This document shows, one piece after another, positions 1 to 9,481 of a DNA stretch of 28,542 bases. Numbering within the stretch: the first letter of the stretch is position 1; each line of letters starts with the position of its first letter. The translations under genes and the position numbers were made by a program. The stretch comes from GCA-2726245 sp035513655 (lineage in GTDB: Bacteria; Planctomycetota; Planctomycetia; Pirellulales; Pirellulaceae), in NCBI GenBank assembly GCA_035513655.1, contig DATKBV010000295.1, forward strand, positions 1 to 28,542, written 5' to 3'. The notes below the pieces were generated by a model that saw only the letters and a list, made by a program, of their open reading frames with translations, made no database searches and had not been told where the DNA came from.

Positions 1-37
1 TGCCACAGGGTTGTTCTTCGGCGAATCGCCACGATCT

Positions 38-66
38 TTGCCTTGCGTGGACGGCTTCGATAGAAT
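38..66 (+). promoter_or_regulatory. Candidate sigma70-type promoter of the MoxR/VWA operon
   Basis: A TTGCCT box at 38-43 is followed after exactly 17 bp by TAGAAT at 61-66. The -10 box matches the consensus at five of six positions and the -35 box at its TTG core. It lies about 160 bp upstream of the likely moxR start, and no coding region was recognised before it. This is consensus matching only; no transcript data are available. Confidence 0.4.
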
Positions 67-229
67 GGTTTACTCACTCAAGTGCGATCTTTGCTGGATG
101 GTCCGGTGACGACCTTTCGTACAGTTGGCGGATTAAACCGAATCATGATGTGCGAATTTGGAACTTGCGTCATCGCGCTGTCTTTGGGTTTCTCGTGCTT
201 CGCCGTTAGTTTCTCTTTTTGGGGTCAGA

Positions 230-1225
230 ATGGCGAAACATGATAACACCGTAAGTGAGGTTTCTGCTCCGGCTCTCGTAGAAGCGGTTCGCGCCGGAAT
301 ATCGGGAGTGGTGGTTGGCCAGGAAGTAGTGGTCGAACGGCTGCTCATCGCGTTACTGACGGGTGGGCATCTGTTGTTGCAGGGCGTTCCGGGTCTTGCC
401 AAAACGTTGCTGGTGAGCGCGTTGGCGCGAGCGATCGAATTGCGATTCGGTCGTGTGCAGTTCACGATCGACCTACTGCCGGCCGACATCATTGGCTCCG
501 AAGTACTCGACCAAAACAGCGGTACCTTCCATGTAAACCAGGGGCCGATCTTCACGAACTTGTTGTTAGCTGACGAGATTAACCGCGCGGCACCCAAAGT
601 CCAATCGGCGCTGTTGGAAGCGATGCAGGAACGCAAAGTGACGATTGGCAAGGAAACACTGCCCCTGCCAGCGCCCTTTCTTGTGATTGCAACCCAGAAT
701 CCCGTCGAGCAAGCGGGCACGTTTGAATTGCCCGAGGCGCAATTGGACCGCTTCATGATGTGCCATCGCTTGCAGTATCCGCCTCATGACGATGAAGTGC
801 GGATCATTCAACAGTCGGTCAGTCTCGGTCTGAATCGCCAGGGTCGTGGTGCCGTTCCACAGACGGCTTTCGATTTGATTGGTCTGCAGCCGATGTGTTC
901 GATCGAAGATTTGGTGCAGGGCATGGAGCAAGTCAAACAAGTTTACGTCAGCCAAGTGTTCACGGAACACGTGGTGGAGTTGGTTCGACGTACACGCGAA
1001 CACCGGTTTGTCGAGCTAGGAGCTAGTCCGCGAGCAGGAATCTCGTTGGTGGCCGCTTCCCAGGCTCGCGCGTATATACACGGTCGCGATCATGTGTTGC
1101 CAGAGGACGTATTTGCACTCGCCGAGGATGTTGTGTTGCACCGGATGCGCGTCACCTACGAGGCGCTTGCCGACGGCCGTAGCGGCCTGTCGATTCTAAA
1201 TGAGATCATGGATTCGATGGTATGA
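230..1225 (+). CDS. MoxR-family AAA+ ATPase
   Basis: MoxR AAA+ ATPase, a cytoplasmic chaperone-like ATPase thought to act with VWA proteins in assembling or activating partner complexes. Seen: Walker A GVPGLAKT at about residues 52-59, Walker B LLLADEIN at about 111-118, then the sensor region with ATQNPVEQAGTFELPEAQLD, typical of MoxR. The 331-aa length fits the family. The open frame reaches back to 158, but the first 24 residues of that version look like untranslated leader, and MAKHDN at 230 gives the usual short N-terminus. The gene is first in a tight operon and its stop overlaps the next start as ATGA. The exact substrate is unknown; the family call is secure. Confidence 0.93.
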   Translation: MAKHDNTVSEVSAPALVEAVRAGISGVVVGQEVVVERLLIALLTGGHLLLQGVPGLAKTLLVSALARAIELRFGRVQFTIDLLPADIIGSEVLDQNSGTFHVNQGPIFTNLLLADEINRAAPKVQSALLEAMQERKVTIGKETLPLPAPFLVIATQNPVEQAGTFELPEAQLDRFMMCHRLQYPPHDDEVRIIQQSVSLGLNRQGRGAVPQTAFDLIGLQPMCSIEDLVQGMEQVKQVYVSQVFTEHVVELVRRTREHRFVELGASPRAGISLVAASQARAYIHGRDHVLPEDVFALAEDVVLHRMRVTYEALADGRSGLSILNEIMDSMV

Positions 1226-2103
1226 GTAGCGAGCGCGACAAAACTCAATCACAAGCGCTGCCCACGATGCTCGATCGTGGCTTTGAGATCGCGGTGCGAC
1301 GATTAGCCGAAGACCTTCGCTTCGGTTACGACTCAAGCCCGTATGTTGGCTCCGGCATTGACTATGTTCAGAGCCGCCCGTTCGTGGATGGCGACTCCGT
1401 GAGGAACATCGACTGGAAACTCACTGCCCGTCATAACCGTTTTCACGTCAAAGAATACGAAAGCGTCAAATGTACGCCGATTTATTTACTCGTTGATACT
1501 TCGACATCGATGACCGTTCACTCGACTTCGTTCAGCAAATACACGCTGGCGGTCTTGCTCGCTGGTGGATTGGGGCTGGCGGCGCTGCGGCGATTGAGTC
1601 CCGTGGGCGTGTTGGCGGCTGGCGACCGCGATTTGCACTTTCAACCTTCACTCTCCAAAGGCCAATTGTTCCAGTGGTTGCATGCTTTGCGCCGCTATCG
1701 GTTCGATGAGAAGACGCGATTGGTTGAGCGACTTGCACAATTGCGGCAACACTTGAAGTCTCGTTCGTTGATCGTGGTCATCAGCGATTTACATGATCCG
1801 TTAGCGGTCCGTGCGATCAAGAATCTGGCGATTCGCCACGACTGTACGGTGTTGCAACTGCAAGACCCCGCGGAAAGTGGTCGGTTACGAGGCGGTATCA
1901 TGCGAGCGACCGAGGCAGAATCGGGACGAACATTTACGGCTCGTAGCAACGCGCATTGGTTTGGCGAATCACGTCGCGAAGCGGTTGCTGAATTGAAGCG
2001 GGCGGGAATCGACTATCTGTTGCTTGGAACGGATCAACCATTTGTTGCGCCGTTGAGACGATTTCTTGCGGAACGTGGCGGCTTGATGCGAAATACACGC
2101 TGA
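1222..2103 (+). CDS. DUF58 domain protein (VWA-like)
   Basis: DUF58 protein, the standard partner of MoxR. Seen: the DUF58 core with GSGIDYVQSRPFVDGDSVRNID at about residues 43-64 (shown here across its Gly, Asp-Tyr, Arg and Gly-Asp positions), the following Trp-Lys-Leu-Thr-Ala-Arg stretch, and a MIDAS-like DTSTSM at 92-97 that would bind a divalent metal. No signal peptide or membrane segment is visible, so it should be cytosolic. The start overlaps the moxR stop by 4 bp (ATGA), which suggests translational coupling. The 293-aa length is normal. Its biochemical role is not established for the family; a scaffold or client role beside the membrane VWA proteins is inferred from context. Confidence 0.9.
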   Translation: MSSERDKTQSQALPTMLDRGFEIAVRRLAEDLRFGYDSSPYVGSGIDYVQSRPFVDGDSVRNIDWKLTARHNRFHVKEYESVKCTPIYLLVDTSTSMTVHSTSFSKYTLAVLLAGGLGLAALRRLSPVGVLAAGDRDLHFQPSLSKGQLFQWLHALRRYRFDEKTRLVERLAQLRQHLKSRSLIVVISDLHDPLAVRAIKNLAIRHDCTVLQLQDPAESGRLRGGIMRATEAESGRTFTARSNAHWFGESRREAVAELKRAGIDYLLLGTDQPFVAPLRRFLAERGGLMRNTR

Positions 2104-2135
2104 ACCGTGGCGTAAGCTGCCAGCTGGCGACAAAC

Positions 2136-2987
2136 ATGAAACAAACAACGACCAATCGCGCAACGCAGTGCTTGCTTCTGGCAGTCAGTTTGTCGATTGC
2201 TACGAGTCTGTCCGCGGCTGTTCCTGAGAACTCGATTGGGACCGAAGGCGTGTTCTATCTACGAACGACCGGTTCTGCAATCGAAGTGAAACCCTTCGAG
2301 AAGCGTGAGTCGCTGTTGATTCGCATTGCCGATGTCACTCGCGAACAGGCTGTTTCGATCTACGAAATTCGTTACATCGGATTCATCGCTGGTGAATATG
2401 ATCTGCGAGATTACTTGCGACAGATCGACGGGACAGATCTTTCATCAGTACCTCCCGCGAAAGTCTCCATTGTTTCCGTACTGCCAGCGAGTCACGACGG
2501 AGAGCTGGGGGCGATCGAGCGTTCGCCGCTGCCGTTCGCTTGGCCCTATCGAATCCTGCTGGCTGGGGCGGTGCTGCTCTGGTTGATACCGTTGGTCTGG
2601 TGGAAGAAACAGCGGATGTCTCATCGAAAGCGGGTGACGAAGGAAGTGCATCCGCCGAATCCATCGCTTTCCGATCAATTGAAGCCTCTTGTCGAAGCGG
2701 CGCTCGACGGTCGCAGCAGTCCTCGCGAGCAAGCCACGTTGGAGCGATTGCTGTTGAGTTTTTGGCGTGAGAAGCTGAACTTGAATGAGTGCGGTTCGCA
2801 ACAAGCTCTGGCAAGCATGCGAGCTCACCGGGAAGCGGGTGCGCTACTCCGGCAAGTTGATGCGTGGCTGCACATGCCGCCGGGTCGGCGAGAGATCGAT
2901 GTTCCAGCGTTGCTGGCCCCCTATCGAAATGTCACTGGCGTCTCGCCTATTGATTCATTCAGCAAAAGTGCGGAGGTGCCAGCGTGA
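2136..2987 (+). CDS. Secreted single-TM protein of the Bat-like operon
   Basis: Function not recognised. The 283-aa protein has an N-terminal signal peptide (hydrophobic core LLLAVSLSIATSLSAA, residues about 14-29), an extracytoplasmic domain of about 110 residues, one membrane helix near residues 138-157 (ILLAGAVLLWLIPLVWW), and a basic cytoplasmic tail rich in Leu, Arg and Glu. This layout and its place between the DUF58 and BatA-like genes match the DUF4381 or BatD-like slot of Bat operons, but I cannot see a decisive motif. It starts 32 bp after the DUF58 stop, and its own stop overlaps the next start as GTGA, so coupling is likely. Confidence 0.75.
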   Translation: MKQTTTNRATQCLLLAVSLSIATSLSAAVPENSIGTEGVFYLRTTGSAIEVKPFEKRESLLIRIADVTREQAVSIYEIRYIGFIAGEYDLRDYLRQIDGTDLSSVPPAKVSIVSVLPASHDGELGAIERSPLPFAWPYRILLAGAVLLWLIPLVWWKKQRMSHRKRVTKEVHPPNPSLSDQLKPLVEAALDGRSSPREQATLERLLLSFWREKLNLNECGSQQALASMRAHREAGALLRQVDAWLHMPPGRREIDVPALLAPYRNVTGVSPIDSFSKSAEVPA

Positions 2988-3898
2988 CATTCGGTCATCC
3001 AGCGTTGTTGTCGCTGTTGGCGATTCCCGTGATGTTAATCGTCAACGAAATCGCCGGACGAAAGCATCACATTTCACTTCCGTTCGATCACGGCGACCAG
3101 TCGGCAGGTCGCTGGTTGGCTCGCTTGACGACCGCCGCAAGTTTCTTGCCAGCTTTCCTGCTTGCGGTCGCGATTCTGCTTTTGGCCGCACCGCTGATCA
3201 CGGCCAAGCCACAGCAGACACGAGAGTTGACGAACATCGAATGCGTATTGGATGTTTCGGGAAGTATGGAGAGTGAGTTTGGTGATGCAACACGGTATGA
3301 CGCGGCCATGCTGGCGATCACAAACTTCACAAGTCGCCGTCAGGGCGATGCTTTCGGTTTGACGATATTCGGAAACGAAGTCTTGGAGTGGACGCCGTTA
3401 ACTCAAGACACTTCAGCGATCCGCAACGCAACTCCGTTTCTGCGTCCTGAAACACTGCCAGCGCAATTGGGCGGCACCGAAATCGGCAAGGCGGTCAAGT
3501 TTGCCCATCAGAAGCTCGCTCAGCGAGGCGAAGGCAGCCGTTTGCTGATCTTATTGTCGGACGGTGAAAGCGCCGATCTGGATGGCACGCGCGCGGAAGA
3601 GATTGGTACGGAACTGGCTGTGGACGAAGTCGTGCTGTACGCGATTCACATTGGTGACGGTGTTGCACCTGTGGACCTCTACGGGTTGACCGGACCAACG
3701 GGCGGGCAGGTCTTTGCGGCGACTGATCCTGCCGCTCTCAGCCGCGTGTTCGCTCATGTCGACCAGATGCAACCGATCCAACTGAAGCCCTCCGAGTCGC
3801 GCCAGGTTTTCTGTTACCGACCGTTTGCCATCGTGGGATCGGCGTTACTCGGTTTGGATCTGCTTGTTGCCTTTGGCCTCCGTTATTCGCCATGGTAG
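2984..3898 (+). CDS. Membrane VWA-domain protein, BatA-like
   Basis: BatA-type protein: two N-terminal membrane helices (about residues 5-22 and 50-73), a von Willebrand A domain, and a C-terminal helix (about 280-300). The MIDAS is complete: DVSGSM at 90-95, Thr165 in LGGTEIG, and Asp193 in LLSDGES, so metal-dependent partner binding is plausible. The start is GTG, inside the overlap GTGA with the previous stop. The protein has 304 aa, close to the family norm. The next VWA gene begins 7 bp before this one ends. BatA and BatB homologues are usually encoded as neighbours, and the operon context supports the same here. Confidence 0.88.
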   Translation: MTFGHPALLSLLAIPVMLIVNEIAGRKHHISLPFDHGDQSAGRWLARLTTAASFLPAFLLAVAILLLAAPLITAKPQQTRELTNIECVLDVSGSMESEFGDATRYDAAMLAITNFTSRRQGDAFGLTIFGNEVLEWTPLTQDTSAIRNATPFLRPETLPAQLGGTEIGKAVKFAHQKLAQRGEGSRLLILLSDGESADLDGTRAEEIGTELAVDEVVLYAIHIGDGVAPVDLYGLTGPTGGQVFAATDPAALSRVFAHVDQMQPIQLKPSESRQVFCYRPFAIVGSALLGLDLLVAFGLRYSPW

Positions 3899-4920
3899 AC
3901 CACTCACTTATTATTCCTGCAATCGTAACGATGGCGATGTTGCTGGCCGGCATCGCGGAATGGTTGCATGCCAGACGAGTCAAGCGGATCGACTATTTAG
4001 CATTCGGGCCGCGCGGACGCGCGCGGGCGTGGACCACGATTGTGGGACCCCTGCGAGTTTTGTCAGTCGGAGCCGTTTGCTGGGGATTGCTGATGTTGTT
4101 CGCGCTGAGTGAATCGCAATGGGATCAAGGCACGATGCGTGGCGACGAAAAACCGATTCATCACATCGTGATCGGGCTTGACGTCTCTCCTAGTATGCAG
4201 ATCGTCGATGCGGGGGCGAACCGAGAACTGGCGCGAGCAGATCGTGCACGCGATGTCTTGCGGAGTGTGCTGGAGCGAGTTGATACGCGACGTGGGCAAG
4301 TCAGCGTGATTGCGTTTTATACCGAGGCACGTCCCGTGGTCGTCGATACGTTTGACCCGGCGGTCGTGCATAATATTTTGAATGACTTGCCGCTTAGCCA
4401 GGCATTTACGGCTGGGAAAACGAATCTCTACAGCGTCGTTTCGGCCGCTGAATCGTTATCGCGTTCGTGGCGTGCGGGTTCTGCCACGCTGTTGATTGTC
4501 AGTGACGGTGACACATTGCCGGCCGCAGCCGTACCCAAGCGACCGCCTGCATTTGAGCGAATTCTCGTGCTCGGAGTGGGTGATCCGTACCGGGGCACGT
4601 TCATTCACGATCATAGCTCGCGACAAGAACGCCGTTCCTTGTCCCAGTTTGCCAGTCAAATCCGAGGCGAATATCTCGACGTCAACACCAACCACGTTGC
4701 CAGTCGTTTGTTGCCAAGTGGGCCGTTGTGGCACGATACCAATAGGTCACTGGCTTGGCGCGAGATCAGCCTACTGGCTGTGACGGTCGGCAGCACACTG
4801 CTCGCGCTGGCACCACTGGCGCTGGCAATCGCGGGAGGTGCGTGGGATCCGAAGCGACAGCCTTCCGGTCAGTTGGCTCGGGAACATTTTAATCATGACC
4901 CAACCTGGAACACTCGCTAG
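3892..4920 (+). CDS. Membrane VWA-domain protein, BatB-like
   Basis: Second VWA protein of the operon. An N-terminal helix (about residues 7-24) and a second (about 52-72) precede a VWA domain with MIDAS DVSPSM at 97-102, Thr177 in TAGKTNLY and Asp205 in IVSDGD. A C-terminal hydrophobic segment near residues 290-315 follows, so the VWA domain probably sits between membrane anchors. The start overlaps the batA-like stop by 7 bp. The TPR gene follows after 9 bp. The 342-aa length and order MoxR, DUF58, VWA, VWA, TPR match Bat operons. The client of the system is unknown. Confidence 0.87.
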   Translation: MVDHSLIIPAIVTMAMLLAGIAEWLHARRVKRIDYLAFGPRGRARAWTTIVGPLRVLSVGAVCWGLLMLFALSESQWDQGTMRGDEKPIHHIVIGLDVSPSMQIVDAGANRELARADRARDVLRSVLERVDTRRGQVSVIAFYTEARPVVVDTFDPAVVHNILNDLPLSQAFTAGKTNLYSVVSAAESLSRSWRAGSATLLIVSDGDTLPAAAVPKRPPAFERILVLGVGDPYRGTFIHDHSSRQERRSLSQFASQIRGEYLDVNTNHVASRLLPSGPLWHDTNRSLAWREISLLAVTVGSTLLALAPLALAIAGGAWDPKRQPSGQLAREHFNHDPTWNTR

Positions 4921-4929
4921 AGAACTTCA

Positions 4930-5682
4930 ATGAAAACTACTGGACTTTGGATCATTTGGATTTTGCTTCCTGTCGGCCTGGCCGCATGGCACTTCGGTCC
5001 CGGTCAACGGTTGCTGCACAGTGATTTGGCAGCCGATCAACTGAAGTTAGGAAGACGTGCCGAGACGATTGGCGATTGGAAGACCGCGGCGGTTAGCTAC
5101 TCGCTCGCGAATCATCAGTGGCCGGAAGATTCGGTTTCAGCGCGTCGGCGGATCAGACTTGCCGAAGCCAACGCGACCATCAACGCTGGCAATCTGATCG
5201 TCGGTCAAGAACAACTGGAGTCGCTCATTTCGGAGATGGAAGAAGACGAACAAGCGGACGGCGACTTGCTTGCAGCGGCGCGACACGGCTTAGGAACCTC
5301 GTGTTACTACGCTGCTTGGATGATGCGTTTGGAAGGTGCCGAGGCCGACGAATGGTTGCAGGAAGCCGAGTTGGCGCGGCAGCAGTTCCGTTTGCTGGCG
5401 GAAACGAGTGACGGCGGACAACAGCAACAGGTGGCAGCCGAGAATCTCGAGGCTACCATTCGCTTGGAGCAGATGGACTTGCGAACGCTAATGGCAAAGC
5501 CGCTGCCGAAGAACTGTTGTTCGAATTGCAACAGCTTGTGTCAACAGAAACGCAAGCAGATGGCAAGTCGTTGTAAGGAAGGCAACAAAGAAGGCAAAAA
5601 GAAGGAAGATCCGACGGATGCGAGAAAACAAATTAAAACCAACAGCGCCGGCCTCAACGCAGGCGGCCGTGGCGGATCATAA
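4930..5682 (+). CDS. Membrane-anchored TPR protein with Cys cluster, BatC-like
   Basis: A TPR-like protein in the BatC position. Residues 5-22 form an N-terminal membrane anchor or uncleaved signal. Residues about 33-160 are a helical repeat region with Ala/Leu/Glu-rich amphipathic helices typical of degenerate TPRs. The C-terminal 60 residues differ: a cysteine cluster at 196, 197, 200, 204 and 215, then a Lys/Glu/Gly-rich, probably disordered tail. The start is 9 bp after the previous stop. The role as an adaptor for the VWA pair is inferred from operon order. The sequence stays in one frame to its stop, so I see no frameshift. Confidence 0.75.
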   Translation: MKTTGLWIIWILLPVGLAAWHFGPGQRLLHSDLAADQLKLGRRAETIGDWKTAAVSYSLANHQWPEDSVSARRRIRLAEANATINAGNLIVGQEQLESLISEMEEDEQADGDLLAAARHGLGTSCYYAAWMMRLEGAEADEWLQEAELARQQFRLLAETSDGGQQQQVAAENLEATIRLEQMDLRTLMAKPLPKNCCSNCNSLCQQKRKQMASRCKEGNKEGKKKEDPTDARKQIKTNSAGLNAGGRGGS

Positions 5683-5719
5683 ACTTTCCAACAAGCCTCG
5701 AGCAGACTCGACGATAAAG

Positions 5720-8700
5720 ATGAATCACCAAAAGCAAATGACCTTATCTCGACGGCGCGCGGCGTGCTTCGTGATGTTGTTCTGGACGGCTTCCAGCACA
5801 CCAGCCTGGGGGCAGTATCTGCTCGCCCCTCCGTTCGCCGAACCGTTCGGTGAAGCTGGATACGGGATCGAGATCAACGATGTAGGAGGTAGGAGTAACC
5901 GGCAAAGTGCTGAGTTGCCGGAGCCGTTGACGCCCGAGCAACAAACGGCGTTGGATTCCGTCCAAGCCTACATGAATATCGAAGAGATTGCTCGTACACC
6001 CTCTGCCATTTTGCGGCACCTCCCTAATGGCGGAGTCGCAAACGGCAAACTTCGAGTGGCTGTCGAAGCGGTCGATAGCGAAGCAGCCGATGAGGACGCG
6101 AACGCGGAAGGTGAACGGCAACTCGCCCGTATTGCCGCGTTGCAATCGCAGCTGATTCGTGGGGACTGGGCTGGCGTAAAAACTCATCTTGGTAGCTTGC
6201 CGGAACTGGCAGCGCCTCTCGTGTATAGCCACATTTTGAGTTTATTGACTCAAGGAAAGTCGATTCGCCCTGAGGAGATCCCTGCGATAGCCGACGCCGC
6301 GCCGGGAGAACTGACCGCTCTACAATGCCGCCAACTCGGTGCCTTACTGGCTTCTTCGTTAGTGCATTTGGACCAGCCGCGTGCGACGCTCCAGACCATT
6401 GCTTCCGGAACGGGACGATTGGGTGGGACTGATCCCAAGGGACGGTCCAATGCCGCGCGCGTGCTTTTGGCCGCGGGGTTGGTCGACGAGGCAGCAAAGT
6501 ACGTTGACACACCCGGCGACCTGGATACCGACACGCCTTTCGATGTTCTGGAACTTTGCTCGTTACTGGAGTTCGCCCGCTATCAAAATCAAGCCGGTGA
6601 TCAAACACTCGCCACAGCTTGGTCGTACACGATTGCCGCTTGGTCTGCGAAGTCTGCCAGTGATGCGCAACGCACGTCGGTGGTGCCGCGCCTCGTCATC
6701 TTGCTGTCGGAGCAATCAGCCGAGCAAGCGCGGACTTGGATCAATAAGATCGTCATGGAAGATCGATTGCAAACCAATCAGCTCATGGCCAACGTGCTAC
6801 AGCAAGCCGAAACAGCGTATGAAGAAAACGACGAAGCGGCTCGGGCGGTGATCTTGAAGGCCACTGATTTCTTCGGAAACGCCTTGAGCGAATCGAATGA
6901 TTCAGTGGCCGATACTTGGAAACTAGAATTACAATGGCTCGCTGTGCCGTGGCTCAATGAAGCACTGAAGGCAACGGATGATAAGAAACGGTTGATGACC
7001 GCTCCCGACGACAGCGAGATTGGAGTCGTCGGTGACGAGTTGCTCGGCCAAACAGCCCCCAGCGAAAGGTGGCTGGAGAAGCTGCCGACGGACACGGCAG
7101 CCATGGCTCGCAGACTGAAGGGATTGATCGGAGCGAGAAACGTCGCATGGGATACAGTGCAAGAGGCGGCAACGGCTTTGGCTGATTATGACCCGAAGAT
7201 TGCTCAGAGTGTGATCGACAGCTATCTGGGTATCGCCATCCATCATGGTGCGGGGATCAGTGATCGTCTCGAAGAGGTCATGCAACAGCTTCAAGGTCAA
7301 GGTTACAGCGCTGCTCAACTCGCTCAATACCGCCAGTACTATCGTCAGCAACTGATGGAGGAGAGTGAAGCCGGCGAAGGCATCGCCCTCACACGCGCTA
7401 GCCAAGTACAGTCACTGAAGAAGCTCGATGAACTGCTGAAGACACTTGCATCGTTGGATCTACCAGCTCCATCCGTCGACGCGGTATCGAACGCATTCAT
7501 TGGAGCGCATTCATCTGCCGAAGTGTTTAGGCGGGAAGATGTGGAAACCGTATTCGGGCCATTGGCGGAACTCTCTGTCGAGTCAATGACATCGCTGGGA
7601 CAGAAGATGCGTGAACGTCTGGCTCAACGGTGGCGTGACCAACGAGTCCAACAGGCGGCGGGAACCAATCGCAACGCCAGCGAATTGTCACAGGAAGTGG
7701 TTCGCGGCTATGAATTGGCAATCGACATGGTCGAAAGCCGTGCGACGGAGAATGCGGAAAATGTCAAATTGCATTTATTGGCCGGCTTGTTGATGTTCGA
7801 TCAGTCGGAATTTCTATACGGACTGGGGGCCGCTTTTCCCACGTACGTAAAGCTTCGCGATCGAGCATTCGGCAGAATTCAACAGGCGGCGGACTGCTAC
7901 GCGAAATCGCTGGCGCAGCCGAATACAGAACCGAATATCGAAGTCTTTCAACGTTGGTTTCAAGTCGCTTTGGGTGCCAGCGATTTGGCCTACCTGACAC
8001 GACAGTCAACGGCGGACGAACCGCAACTTCAAAAACTGGCGACGTCGATAAGAAGTCTGGGGGAACCCATGACAGACAAGCACCTGGCGATGTTTGGTGC
8101 GGCTCTCGAGGAAGAACTCGACAGCGTGCCGCCAGCCCTGAAGCAGCGTTGCTTGCGGGAGTCTTTGGAAGTGTTAGGAGACCATCCGGCGGGTAACAAG
8201 GCACGGGAACTTAACACCTACTATCAACAATTGTTGGAAGAGGTGGAGTTGCACACCGCCGTCGATGGCAGTCATCAAGTCGGGCATGGGAAGCCATTTG
8301 GGATGCAACTTTCAGTTCGCTACAGCACACCGCTGGGACGCGAGGCGAGTGATTTCGTTTCATTGATTGACAAGCAATATGACCCTGCGGGGACGCAGAT
8401 CGACAACAAAGAGAAATTGGAAGAAGAGATTCATACCAAGTTGTCCGAGAGTTTTACCATCGAAGAACTGCGTTTTCATCCGCCAACGGTTAAACGCAAA
8501 CCTTATGGACGTGAAGGCTGGCGCGAAACACCGCTGGCTTACTTGGTGCTCTCGGCAAAGGACCCGGCAATTGACACGATCGCACCGCTTCAAGTCGATG
8601 TGCTCTTCCGCGATGGTCATGGGTCAGTGCTGCTGCCTATTGCTTCACAGAAGTTGTTGATCGATGCCCGAGACAAGGAGCCCATAGCGCGTCCGTTCCA

Positions 8701-9481
8701 TGATTTGAAGATGAAGCAACTGCTCGACGCGCGTGAGCTGAATCGCGGCGAGATGCGGCTCGAGTTGGTCGCATCCGGTATCGGATTGGTGCCTGAACTT
8801 AGTCGAGTGGCTGATATTCAAAGAGAGGGCAACGTCTCGGGATTCCGCGTCAAAGCGATCGAGGACCACGGTGTATCGATCATGGAATTTGACACGTCTC
8901 ATGGAGACGTCCAGCCCGTCAGCGAACGAACCTGGATTGTGTCGCTGGAGGTGGCTGAACAACACGGAATTTCCGTCGTGGATCGGTTTGAATTCCCAAA
9001 CGTCATCGTCGATGCGAATGTTACCTACGAGCGATATGCCGATGCGGACATTGTGGCTACTACGAAGGTGGTTCCGCTGCAACCGTTCGTCGCCTATGAT
9101 CGGACACGTCTAGCGATCATGCTATCTGTCGGTGTTGTCTCGCTGTTCCCGTTAGCGTTTGGTGTCGTATGGTTGTGGAGACGCAATCGCGTGGAGCACG
9201 AACGCCCCGTCTACAGTGTGCCAGCCAAGCTGACGCCGTTTAGTTTAGTTGCGTTCTTACGACGAATGGCGGGTGATCAACGATTGTCGTTGGCCGCGGC
9301 AGACCAAGAATCGCTACAAACAACCATCGCGGATCTAGAATCCCGCTTTTTTTCCGATCGAGATGACCTCGGCGAAGATGCCGAGTTGCGTAACGTGTTC
9401 GATCGTTGGAACGCCAAAGCGCAACAGTATTTTCGCGAAATGCAGAAACGGCCGTCGCAGGCTAAGGCGCTAGGTCCCTAG
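5720..9481 (+). CDS. Very large secreted, C-terminally anchored protein ending the Bat-like operon
   Basis: Function not recognised. The 1253-aa product has a signal peptide (basic SRRR then a hydrophobic run ending in STPAWGQ, residues about 9-32), a very long extracytoplasmic region, one membrane helix near residues 1130-1152 (AIMLSVGVVSLFPLAFGVVW), and a cytoplasmic tail of about 100 residues. Much of residues 130-900 is Ala/Leu/Glu-rich and looks like helical repeats; residues about 950-1120 look more beta-like. The open frame reaches back to 5618, but MNHQKQ at 5720 directly precedes the signal peptide and clears the TPR gene by 37 bp. As the last gene of the operon it may be the system's main extracytoplasmic component; this is inference. 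Confidence 0.85.
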   Translation: MNHQKQMTLSRRRAACFVMLFWTASSTPAWGQYLLAPPFAEPFGEAGYGIEINDVGGRSNRQSAELPEPLTPEQQTALDSVQAYMNIEEIARTPSAILRHLPNGGVANGKLRVAVEAVDSEAADEDANAEGERQLARIAALQSQLIRGDWAGVKTHLGSLPELAAPLVYSHILSLLTQGKSIRPEEIPAIADAAPGELTALQCRQLGALLASSLVHLDQPRATLQTIASGTGRLGGTDPKGRSNAARVLLAAGLVDEAAKYVDTPGDLDTDTPFDVLELCSLLEFARYQNQAGDQTLATAWSYTIAAWSAKSASDAQRTSVVPRLVILLSEQSAEQARTWINKIVMEDRLQTNQLMANVLQQAETAYEENDEAARAVILKATDFFGNALSESNDSVADTWKLELQWLAVPWLNEALKATDDKKRLMTAPDDSEIGVVGDELLGQTAPSERWLEKLPTDTAAMARRLKGLIGARNVAWDTVQEAATALADYDPKIAQSVIDSYLGIAIHHGAGISDRLEEVMQQLQGQGYSAAQLAQYRQYYRQQLMEESEAGEGIALTRASQVQSLKKLDELLKTLASLDLPAPSVDAVSNAFIGAHSSAEVFRREDVETVFGPLAELSVESMTSLGQKMRERLAQRWRDQRVQQAAGTNRNASELSQEVVRGYELAIDMVESRATENAENVKLHLLAGLLMFDQSEFLYGLGAAFPTYVKLRDRAFGRIQQAADCYAKSLAQPNTEPNIEVFQRWFQVALGASDLAYLTRQSTADEPQLQKLATSIRSLGEPMTDKHLAMFGAALEEELDSVPPALKQRCLRESLEVLGDHPAGNKARELNTYYQQLLEEVELHTAVDGSHQVGHGKPFGMQLSVRYSTPLGREASDFVSLIDKQYDPAGTQIDNKEKLEEEIHTKLSESFTIEELRFHPPTVKRKPYGREGWRETPLAYLVLSAKDPAIDTIAPLQVDVLFRDGHGSVLLPIASQKLLIDARDKEPIARPFHDLKMKQLLDARELNRGEMRLELVASGIGLVPELSRVADIQREGNVSGFRVKAIEDHGVSIMEFDTSHGDVQPVSERTWIVSLEVAEQHGISVVDRFEFPNVIVDANVTYERYADADIVATTKVVPLQPFVAYDRTRLAIMLSVGVVSLFPLAFGVVWLWRRNRVEHERPVYSVPAKLTPFSLVAFLRRMAGDQRLSLAAADQESLQTTIADLESRFFSDRDDLGEDAELRNVFDRWNAKAQQYFREMQKRPSQAKALGP

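Noticed and set aside
133..756. Long minus-strand frame overlapping the MoxR gene
   Set aside because: It mirrors the moxR coding strand, is Ser/Thr/Arg-rich and matches no family; moxR motifs on the other strand are complete.
9470..9481. Palindrome CTAGG-TC-CCTAG at the end of the giant gene as a terminator or insertion target
   Set aside because: Stem is only 5 bp with a 2-nt loop and there is no T-tract. CTAG also occurs at other stop codons here (for example 4917 and 24200) simply because TAG is often preceded by C, so a link with the MITE-like element is not supported.
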